From Candidatus Ligilactobacillus excrementigallinarum (GTDB lineage Bacteria > Bacillota > Bacilli > Lactobacillales > Lactobacillaceae), in contig DXFP01000036.1 in NCBI GenBank assembly GCA_019114385.1, forward strand, positions 1-64,000: a stretch of DNA of 64,000 nt, read 5' to 3'. The first letter of the stretch is position 1; each line of letters opens with the position of its first letter. Of this stretch, positions 57,599 through 64,000 are shown piece after piece. The translations under genes were made by a program, and so were the position numbers. The notes beneath the pieces were generated by a model. The model saw nothing but the letters and a program-made list of their open reading frames with translations. It did no database searches and was not told the origin of the DNA.

Positions 57599-58381
57599 AT
57601 GACAACAGAAACATATATCAGACAAATTGATACCGAAGCAGCATTATCAACAAAAGATTTAGCAGTTTATTACGGTGAGAAACAGGCGTTTTCACGTGGA
57701 ACAATTAGTTTTCCACGCAACCAAATTTCTGCCTTGATTGGGCCTTCCGGATGTGGTAAATCAACTTTCTTACGTTCATTGAACCGGATGAATGACGACA
57801 TCGCACGGGTTGAAGGACAAATTATGTACCGCAATTTAGATATTAACAACGATAAAATTAATATTTATGAATTGCGTAAACATATTGGAATGGTATTTCA
57901 ACATCCAAATCCATTTTACAAATCAATTCGGGAAAATATTACGTATGCATTAAAGTACAACGGAATTAGGGATAAACAAGTCTTAGAACAAAAGGTTGAA
58001 GAAAGCTTAAAGGCCGTTGCTTTGTGGGATGAAGTGAAGGATTCATTGGATAAAAACGCCAAGGCATTATCAGGTGGTCAACAACAACGGTTATGCATTG
58101 CGCGATCAATTGCGATGCAGCCTGATATTTTGTTGTTGGATGAACCCACAAGTGGACTTGATCCAATCTCAACACGCAAAGTAGAAGCTACCTTGCAAGA
58201 ATTGAAACAGAACTACACAATCATTATTGTGACGCATAACATGCAGCAGGCTTCCCGCAGCAGTGATTATACTGCATTTTTCAATATGGGCAGAATCATT
58301 GAATTTGATAAGACACCTAATATTTTTACAACTCCAAAAATTAAGTTGACAGAAGATTATGTTTCAGGAAACTTTGGCTAA
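57599..58381 (+). CDS. pstB1: Phosphate ABC transporter ATPase PstB (first copy)
   Basis: A 260-residue ATPase with Walker [11 protein letters not shown]-loop MVFQHPNPF, signature LSGGQQQR, Walker B ILLLDEPTSGLD and switch HNMQQ. It powers phosphate import through PstCA. Two PstB genes in tandem are usual in lactic acid bacteria. Within the gene, at 57688-57703, a weak parS-like word occurs by chance. Confidence 0.97.
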   Translation: MTTETYIRQIDTEAALSTKDLAVYYGEKQAFSRGTISFPRNQISALIGPSGCGKSTFLRSLNRMNDDIARVEGQIMYRNLDINNDKINIYELRKHIGMVFQHPNPFYKSIRENITYALKYNGIRDKQVLEQKVEESLKAVALWDEVKDSLDKNAKALSGGQQQRLCIARSIAMQPDILLLDEPTSGLDPISTRKVEATLQELKQNYTIIIVTHNMQQASRSSDYTAFFNMGRIIEFDKTPNIFTTPKIKLTEDYVSGNFG

Positions 58382-58393
58382 GAGGTAGAAGCA

Positions 58394-59146
58394 ATGGAAA
58401 TATTAACGACTGAAAATGTACATTTATATTATGGAAAAAAAGAGGCTTTGCATGGTTTTGATTTAGGCTTTGAAGAAAAGAAAATTACAGCCTTAATTGG
58501 GCCTTCCGGATGCGGCAAATCAACTTATTTGCGCTGTTTGAATCGGATGAATGATTTACTAGAAAACGTAACTATTACGGGTAGTTTTAAGCTAAATGGC
58601 AAGGATATCTACAGTCCAAAAGTTGATGTGGTTGATTTGAGAAAACGCGTAGGAATGGTATTTCAACAACCTAATCCCTTTCCATTATCTGTATATGATA
58701 ATATTGCATTTGGCTTGCGGTTAAAGGGGATTAAGGATAAACATGTAATTGATCAACGAGTAGAAGAAAGTTTGAAACAAGCTGCCGTTTGGAATGAAGT
58801 GAAGGATCATTTGAAAAAGGATGCACTTGCATTTTCAGGTGGTCAACAACAGCGGATTTGCATTGCACGTGTGTTAGCAGTTCAACCAGAAATTATTTTA
58901 ATGGATGAACCAACGAGTGCGCTTGATCCAGTTTCAAATGCTAAAATTGAAGAAATGCTTGTTGAATTAAAAAAAGATTATACAATTATTATTGTGACAC
59001 ATAATATGCAGCAGGCATCACGGATTTCTGATCAGACGGCCTTTTTCTTAAATGGTAATTTAATTGAACATGGCCGCACAGATCAGATGTTTATGAATCC
59101 AAAAGAAAAGTTAACGAATGATTACTTAAATGGCCGTTTTGGCTAA
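58394..59146 (+). CDS. pstB2: Phosphate ABC transporter ATPase PstB (second copy)
   Basis: A 250-residue ATPase: Walker [11 protein letters not shown]-loop [16 protein letters not shown], signature FSGGQQQR, Walker [13 protein letters not shown], switch [11 protein letters not shown]. It is 12 bases after pstB1 and close to it in sequence, so it is a duplicate subunit. Either the two form a heterodimer or they serve alternative conditions (unknown). Confidence 0.97.
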   Translation: MEILTTENVHLYYGKKEALHGFDLGFEEKKITALIGPSGCGKSTYLRCLNRMNDLLENVTITGSFKLNGKDIYSPKVDVVDLRKRVGMVFQQPNPFPLSVYDNIAFGLRLKGIKDKHVIDQRVEESLKQAAVWNEVKDHLKKDALAFSGGQQQRICIARVLAVQPEIILMDEPTSALDPVSNAKIEEMLVELKKDYTIIIVTHNMQQASRISDQTAFFLNGNLIEHGRTDQMFMNPKEKLTNDYLNGRFG

Positions 59147-59171
59147 TATATAACAGGAAGAAGGAAAGATA

Positions 59172-59930
59172 ATGAAAGAAATTTTTCGGGATGAAATGAA
59201 GAAACTAAATGGTCGCTTTAATGAAATGGGAATTGATATCAGTGAACAAATTTATCAGGCAACCAAGTCATTTGTTGACCATGATCAACAGTTGGCTGAA
59301 CAGATTATTAATCAGGATGAAACCATCAACGATAATGAAATTTCTCTAGAAGAACGTGCATTGAAATTAATTGCACTCCAGCAACCTGTTGCGCGCGATT
59401 TTCGAAAAATTATTAGTATTTTAAAGGCTAGTTCAGATTTGGAGCGGATTGGTGATCATGCAATTATTATTGCTCGGGAAACGATTCGCTTAAAAGGAAA
59501 TAATCGAATTCCGGAAGTTGAAGAATTAATTTCTGATTTAACAGCTGATATCCGCAGTATGTTGGAACAATCATTGGATGCTTCAATTCGCGGCGATGCA
59601 GAAATGGCCAAAAAGATTGCGCAATCTGATCAAGAAGTTGATGAACAATACTATCAAATTTATCAATTATTAATTGAAATTATGAAACGTGAAACCAATA
59701 CGGCGGTCGCTGCTACCAGCTACTTAATGGTAATTCGGATGTTGGAACGGATTGGCGATCACATTGTAAACTTATGTGAATGGGTATTGTATGATGAAAC
59801 TGGTAAATTAAAAGAATTAAATCCAGGCAAGCTGCACAGAGATGAATATTTGAAAGTTGAAGAACAAGAAGCGATTGTGCGGCATGAAAGAAAAAAGGCT
59901 AAGTTAAAAAAAGAAGCAAATAAAGAATAG
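59172..59930 (+). CDS. phoU: Phosphate signalling/regulatory protein PhoU
   Basis: A 252-residue helical protein with two PhoU repeats: the first around IINQDETINDNEISLEERALKL with ARDFRKIISILKASSDLERIGDHA, the second around QSDQEVDEQYYQIYQLL with AATSYLMVIRMLERIGDHIVNL. The paired ERIGDH motifs are the metal-binding hallmarks. It links PstSCAB activity to phosphate sensing and metabolism. A basic tail (RHERKKAKLKKEANKE) makes it longer than usual. Last gene of the operon. Confidence 0.96.
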   Translation: MKEIFRDEMKKLNGRFNEMGIDISEQIYQATKSFVDHDQQLAEQIINQDETINDNEISLEERALKLIALQQPVARDFRKIISILKASSDLERIGDHAIIIARETIRLKGNNRIPEVEELISDLTADIRSMLEQSLDASIRGDAEMAKKIAQSDQEVDEQYYQIYQLLIEIMKRETNTAVAATSYLMVIRMLERIGDHIVNLCEWVLYDETGKLKELNPGKLHRDEYLKVEEQEAIVRHERKKAKLKKEANKE

Positions 59931-59954
59931 ATTATATCAAAGATGAAAAAATTT

Positions 59955-59984
59955 AAAGGCTGTGACGCAAGTCCAGTCTTTTTT
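59955..59984 (+). terminator. Solo repeat stem after phoU (R16)
   Basis: AAAGGCTGTGACGCAAGTCCAGTCTTTTTTAT: AGGCTG pairs imperfectly with CAGTCT before a T-run. Sequence is from the outer arm of the dispersed repeat. Confidence 0.65.
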
Positions 59985-60150
59985 ATATGCACAATCTTCC
60001 TTCTTTTGCGCTTCAAATGCAAATCTATTTCATTTGATGACAGAGATGTTAGAATAAGGGCGTAATCAAAGAAAGCGTATATTGAAACACTTGCGATGAT
60101 TATATTTTCGGGAAAGTTTTTATATTTATTATATAAAGGGGAATCAAATT

Positions 60151-61485
60151 ATGGCAGAAGATAAATCAACATACGCACCATTGAAAGGAATCAAAGTTGT
60201 TGACTGGACACAAGTACAATCAGGTCCTTCATGTACACAATTACTTGCATGGTTAGGCGCTGAAGTAATTAAGATTGAACGCCCTGATACTGGTGGTGAC
60301 CCAACTCGGAATCAATTGCTTGATATTGAAGATTCATGGGGCATGTATTACCTTCAATTAAATGCAAATAAGAAGTCATTGACTTTAAACATCAAGAGTG
60401 ATGAAGGTAAGAAGATTATGACAGATTTGCTTAAGAAGGCCGATATCTTTGTTGAAAACGTAAGACCAGGTGCTGCAGATCGTGCCGGTTTTGGTTGGAA
60501 AGATGTTCACAAGTTGAACCCACGTTTGATTATGGCTTCATTGAAAGGATTTAATGAAGGTTCACGTTTTGAAAATGTTAAGGCTTATGAACCAGTTGCT
60601 CAATCAGCTGGTGGTGCTGCCTCAGCAACTGGTTGGAATGATGGTAAATATAATGTACCAACTCAATCAGCCGGTGCTTTAGGTGATACAAACTCAGGAA
60701 TGCACTTAACAATCGGAATTTTAGCAGCATTGCTTCAACGGGAACACACTGGCGAAGGAACATTTGTATATCAATCAATGCAAAATGCCGTTCTTGATTT
60801 ATGCCGGATTAAGTTACGTGACCAAGTAATGCTTGATAACTTAGGTGCATTACCACACTATGCTGTATATCCTAACTTTAAGTGGGGTAAAGCAATTCCA
60901 CGTGCAGAAAATACAGAAGGTGGAGAAGTTATTGGCTGGACATACAAGGCAAAAGGTTGGGAAACAGATCCTAATGCTTATGTATACATTGTTATCCAAA
61001 GTTCAAAGAAGAGCTGGGAAACAATTGCTAATACAATGGGTCATCCAGAATGGATTGATGATGAACGCTTCTGTGACTGGCAACACCGTCAATTGCACAA
61101 GGAAGAATTATATGATGCAATCGAATCATACACAAAGAATTACGATAAGTATGAATTAACAGAAAAATTAGGTAAAGAAGGTATCCCTGTAGGACCAGTA
61201 CTTGACTGGTATGAAATCGAAAACGATCCTGATTTGAACTCAGATGGTACAATTGTCACAATTGATCAAGGCGGAAACCGTGGTAAATACAAGACATTAG
61301 GTATTCCGTTCAAGTTAGGCAACTATGTTCCAGATTATAAGCGGGCACCTGATTTGGGTGAAAACAACAATGAAATTTTGAAGAGTTTAGGCTACAGTGA
61401 TGATCAAATTAAAGATCTTGAAAAAGATGGAACGATTATCCCTGCACAAAAGCCAAAGAATCCACGCCGTGAGGTTATTAAATAA
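60151..61485 (+). CDS. frc: Formyl-CoA:oxalate CoA-transferase (class III CoA-transferase)
   Basis: A 444-residue protein of Frc length. VVDWTQVQSGPSCTQLLAWLGAEVIKIERP is the class III N-terminus. GALGDTNSGMHL contains the expected catalytic Asp (about residue 179), and the NVRPGAADRAGFG loop is typical. It transfers CoA from formyl-CoA to oxalate in the cytoplasm as an interlocked dimer, part of oxalate degradation and acid tolerance. The usual partner oxc (oxalyl-CoA decarboxylase) is not adjacent in this window, so a different CoA-transfer substrate cannot be excluded. AAAGGGG precedes the ATG and a strong terminator follows. Confidence 0.87.
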   Translation: MAEDKSTYAPLKGIKVVDWTQVQSGPSCTQLLAWLGAEVIKIERPDTGGDPTRNQLLDIEDSWGMYYLQLNANKKSLTLNIKSDEGKKIMTDLLKKADIFVENVRPGAADRAGFGWKDVHKLNPRLIMASLKGFNEGSRFENVKAYEPVAQSAGGAASATGWNDGKYNVPTQSAGALGDTNSGMHLTIGILAALLQREHTGEGTFVYQSMQNAVLDLCRIKLRDQVMLDNLGALPHYAVYPNFKWGKAIPRAENTEGGEVIGWTYKAKGWETDPNAYVYIVIQSSKKSWETIANTMGHPEWIDDERFCDWQHRQLHKEELYDAIESYTKNYDKYELTEKLGKEGIPVGPVLDWYEIENDPDLNSDGTIVTIDQGGNRGKYKTLGIPFKLGNYVPDYKRAPDLGENNNEILKSLGYSDDQIKDLEKDGTIIPAQKPKNPRREVIK

Positions 61486-61602
61486 GGGTATGGAGATTGT
61501 CTTGAACTTGCATAGAGTTAGACTGAAATCTGCATACTTATATTTGCCTTGCTAGGCTTAAGCTGGAATTTAATTATCGGCTTTTCTCCTTATAATAAAA
61601 GA

Positions 61603-61636
61603 ACATCAACTTCAATTTGAAGTTGGTGTTTTTTTA
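61603..61636 (+). terminator. Rho-independent terminator after frc
   Basis: ACATCAACTTCAA/TTTGAAGTTGGTGT, about a 12-bp stem with one wobble, followed by T7. Confidence 0.88.
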
Positions 61637-61754
61637 TTATAAAAATTTCGTATTTAGAAGTGAGACCTAAAATTATCGCGCAATATTAATATGTAAATTC
61701 TTTTAAATATAATTCAAAAGTGATACAACTAGAATGAGGAAGGAGCTGTTTTAT

Positions 61755-62909
61755 ATGACAGAAGAAAATGAAATTTTGAAAATGCATGGCGGTACCGAAC
61801 CAGGCGTATTAAGCATGAAGCCCCGGTTTGAGGTTACTAACAGAGAACAATTGGGCAAGGCATATACCCCAGGGGTTGCTGAAATTGCCAAGTTGATTGA
61901 AAAGGATCCATCTGTAAAGAATAAATATACAATGAGCGGCAAGTTAGTTGGAATTGTTACGGACGGTTCAGCAGTGCTGGGTTTAGGTAATATTGGTCCA
62001 GCTGGCGGATTGCCAATCATCGAAGGCAAGGCATTGCTTTATAAGGATTTAGCTGGAGTGGATGCAGTTCCATTGGCATTGAACCAAGTTTCAGTAGATG
62101 AACAAGTGGAAACGTTGAAGAATTTGTCAACTTCTTTTGCTGGTTTTCATTTGGAAGACATTACTGCGCCTAAATGTTTTGAATTAGAAGAAAAATTGGC
62201 AGCTGCAGTTGATATTCCAGTATATCATGATGATCAAGAAGGAACTGCAATCGTAGTTTTGGCAGCGTTAATGAATGCCGCTAAGGTTGCAGGCAAAACA
62301 TTAACTGACTTGAAAGTTTTGGTTAATGGAATCGGAGCTTCAGGTTACGCTACAGCAAAATTATTACTTGAAGCTGGAATTAAGCACATTACATTGGTAG
62401 ATGAAGCAGGTCCAATTAGTGCAGATGACCAACGTTTTAATAAATATCAACGGAAATTAGCCCAAGAAAGTGCAGTGAATGCTCATTTTGATAATTTAGC
62501 CGAAGCAATTGAAGACCAAGATGTCTTTATTGGACTTTCAGTAGGAGATATTTTAAGTGCTGAAGATGTTCAACGGATGGCTGATGACCCAATTATCTTT
62601 GCTTTGGCTAACCCTAAGCCGGAAATCGATCCTCAAATTGCACATGATGCAGGAGTAAAAATTATGGCAACTGGTTCAAGTCAATACCCTAACCAAGTCA
62701 ATAATGTCCTAGTATTTCCAGGGTTATATCGTGGATTATTAAAATCTGGAATTAAGAAAGTAACTGCTGATTTGGAAATCGCAATTGCCAAGGGCTTAAG
62801 TGCTAGAATTGCTGAACCAACAGCTGATAAGTTTATTTCAGGAGTATTTGATAAGGGAGTAGTAGATACAGTTACCCAAACTGTGGTGGATTTCGCTAAT
62901 CAAAATTAG
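61755..62909 (+). CDS. NAD(P)-dependent malic enzyme, short form (oxaloacetate-decarboxylating)
   Basis: A 384-residue protein from ATG 61755 (GGAAGGAGC upstream); the ORF-track start at 61734 is in that site. KAYTPGVAEIAKLI holds the catalytic Tyr, GIVTDGSAVLGLGNIGP is the malic-enzyme signature, LEDITAPKCF and YHDDQEGTA hold metal ligands, and GIGASGYATAKLL binds NAD. It converts malate (or oxaloacetate) to pyruvate and CO2. It is distinct from the 539-residue malolactic enzyme at 16875. It forms an operon with the AEC transporter 26 bases downstream, so it is a second malate-use module (MaeE-like, or CitM-like if citrate genes follow beyond the window). Confidence 0.93.
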   Translation: MTEENEILKMHGGTEPGVLSMKPRFEVTNREQLGKAYTPGVAEIAKLIEKDPSVKNKYTMSGKLVGIVTDGSAVLGLGNIGPAGGLPIIEGKALLYKDLAGVDAVPLALNQVSVDEQVETLKNLSTSFAGFHLEDITAPKCFELEEKLAAAVDIPVYHDDQEGTAIVVLAALMNAAKVAGKTLTDLKVLVNGIGASGYATAKLLLEAGIKHITLVDEAGPISADDQRFNKYQRKLAQESAVNAHFDNLAEAIEDQDVFIGLSVGDILSAEDVQRMADDPIIFALANPKPEIDPQIAHDAGVKIMATGSSQYPNQVNNVLVFPGLYRGLLKSGIKKVTADLEIAIAKGLSARIAEPTADKFISGVFDKGVVDTVTQTVVDFANQN

Positions 62910-62935
62910 GTAAGAACGAAAAGAGGAGAATTCAA

Positions 62936-63907
62936 ATGAGTGTGTTTTGGACTTCTATTCAAAGTGTAATTTCAATTGTAATTATGATGGCAGTAGGCTA
63001 TTTTTGCCGTGCCAAAGGATGGTTTGGCGATCGTTTTTCTAAGGGATTATCTCAATTAATTATGAAGATTGCCTTACCATGTGCAATTTTTATGTCAATG
63101 CTGCAACGGTTCCATTTGGATCAGTTGAAGAATTTATCTAAAGGACTTATTTATACAATTCTTTCAATTTTTATCGGGTACATAATTAGTTGGATTGCCG
63201 TTCGAATTTTCAAGATTCCAAAGGGCCAACGCGGATTAATGATGACCGGAATTAACGGGGCGAACACCGTCTTTATTGGATTGCCATTAAATGTTGCTTT
63301 GTTTGGTAATGTTTCAATTCCTTACTTATTGGTATATTATATTGTTAATACTATCATCATCTGGACAGTTGGGGTTTGGGTAATCGCCGCAGATGATCCA
63401 ACCACAAAAGAAAGGAACGTCAAAATTGACTGGAAACATTTTCTGCCAGCTCCAATTTGGGGATTTATTATTGCTTTGCCATTCTTAATTTGGATGCCTA
63501 ATGCAGCTACACAATTGCCAACATTTATTACTAAAACATTATCAGATATCGGTGGCTTAGTAACACCACTATCATTAATGTATATTGGGATTATGTTGCG
63601 CGACTTTGGAATTTCAAATATTAAATTCACTAAGAGTTTAAATATTTCATTGGTCGGCCGGTTTATTGTTTCACCAATCGTAATGTTCTTAATTATTATG
63701 TGTGGAACTCACATGGGGATTTCAATTGCACCAATGTTCCACAAGACATTGATTATTCAAGCAGCTACTCCATCATTGGCTGTTTTGCCAATTTTAGCTG
63801 ATCAATATCACTGTGATGTTGAATTTGCGACTGATTTAGTGGCTGCAACCTCAGTATTGTTTGTAATTGTCGTCCCAGTTATTATGATGATTTTGAATTT
63901 TATTTAA
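62936..63907 (+). CDS. AEC-family transporter, probable malate permease (MaeP-like)
   Basis: A 323-residue polytopic membrane protein similar throughout to the AEC protein at 15871: NTVFIGLPLNVALFGN, TPLSLMYIGIMLRDFG and QAATPSLAVLPILADQYH align with it. AGAGGAG precedes the ATG. Its position behind malic enzyme points to malate import. The paired arrangement enzyme-plus-transporter occurs twice in the window. Confidence 0.87.
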   Translation: MSVFWTSIQSVISIVIMMAVGYFCRAKGWFGDRFSKGLSQLIMKIALPCAIFMSMLQRFHLDQLKNLSKGLIYTILSIFIGYIISWIAVRIFKIPKGQRGLMMTGINGANTVFIGLPLNVALFGNVSIPYLLVYYIVNTIIIWTVGVWVIAADDPTTKERNVKIDWKHFLPAPIWGFIIALPFLIWMPNAATQLPTFITKTLSDIGGLVTPLSLMYIGIMLRDFGISNIKFTKSLNISLVGRFIVSPIVMFLIIMCGTHMGISIAPMFHKTLIIQAATPSLAVLPILADQYHCDVEFATDLVAATSVLFVIVVPVIMMILNFI

Positions 63908-63921
63908 TATGAGGGATATTT

Positions 63922-64000
63922 ATGAAAGTTAATCAAATCAACCTGCAAATTCCGCGCTACTATCGAAAATGGCAGCAGTTTTTGCTTAAACAAGGCATTA
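63922..64000 (+). CDS. Start of an unknown gene (cut by window edge)
   Basis: ATG 63922 after GAGGGAT begins MKVNQINLQIPRYYRKWQQF and runs open to the edge (26 codons). It is 14 bases after the AEC gene, so it is probably in the same operon. Too little is visible to assign a family. Confidence 0.55.
   Translation, partial: MKVNQINLQIPRYYRKWQQFLLKQGI

Noticed and set aside
57688-57703. Second parS-like word GTTTTCACGTGGAACA
   Set aside because: Only 13 of 16 matches and it lies inside the conserved pstB1 coding sequence; probably chance.
60060-60120. Possible cre-like word (AAAGAAAGCGTATATTGAA) upstream of frc
   Set aside because: Too many departures from the catabolite-response consensus to call.

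Overview
The window is an A+T-rich chromosomal segment around the replication origin of a member of the Lactobacillaceae (Firmicutes). Evidence for this is the order rpmH-rnpA-yidC / dnaA-dnaN-yaaA-recF-gyrB-gyrA / rpsF-ssb-rpsR, TTATCCACA-type DnaA boxes on both sides of dnaA, LPQTG surface proteins, a phosphoketolase with acetate kinases (heterofermentative sugar use), a malolactic-type enzyme and strong AGGAGG ribosome binding sites. I do not name a species. Gene direction flips at the origin (about 26.3-28.4 kb): genes to the left are mostly on the minus strand and genes to the right on the plus strand, as expected for two replichores.

Left arm (1-26 kb): end of an IS3-family element, a MarR regulator, a repeat-rich LPXTG adhesin, mnmG-mnmE (tRNA U34 modification), a coiled-coil protein with a degenerate sorting signal, an FMN reductase, an intact CPBP protease and a nearby catalytically dead-looking relative, a DUF302 protein, a near-perfect parS centromere site, a GDPD phosphodiesterase, a possible small RNA, fumarase, a malolactic enzyme with an AEC-type transporter, a lipoprotein, phosphoketolase, two tandem acetate kinases, then yidC-rnpA-rpmH.

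Origin and right core (26-40 kb): oriC in two parts with a DnaA-trio-like unwinding region, dnaA, dnaN, a sugar transporter, yaaA, recF, gyrB, gyrA, a multiply broken MFS gene, and the rpsF-ssb-rpsR operon.

Right accessory part (40-54 kb): a CopB-type copper ATPase behind a cop box, a YbjQ protein, then an 8-kb stress-type cluster (zinc alcohol dehydrogenase, two short-chain dehydrogenases, MFS exporter, two DUF915 hydrolases, two intact MerR regulators and one decayed one). Five promoters in this cluster carry the 19-bp -35/-10 spacing and inverted repeat typical of MerR activation. I infer a local MerR regulon, probably for electrophile or aldehyde stress, that has partly duplicated and is decaying. 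A second LPXTG protein closes the region.

Right end (54-64 kb): a divergent atypical OmpR-type regulator and a Pho-box-controlled pstSCAB1B2-phoU operon, a formyl-CoA:oxalate CoA-transferase, and a second malate module (malic enzyme plus AEC transporter).

A dispersed nested-palindrome repeat of about 160 bp (8 long or partial copies and many solo terminal stems) sits at the 3' ends of genes throughout the window, often acting as a terminator. It is the most striking structure not explained by ordinary genes.
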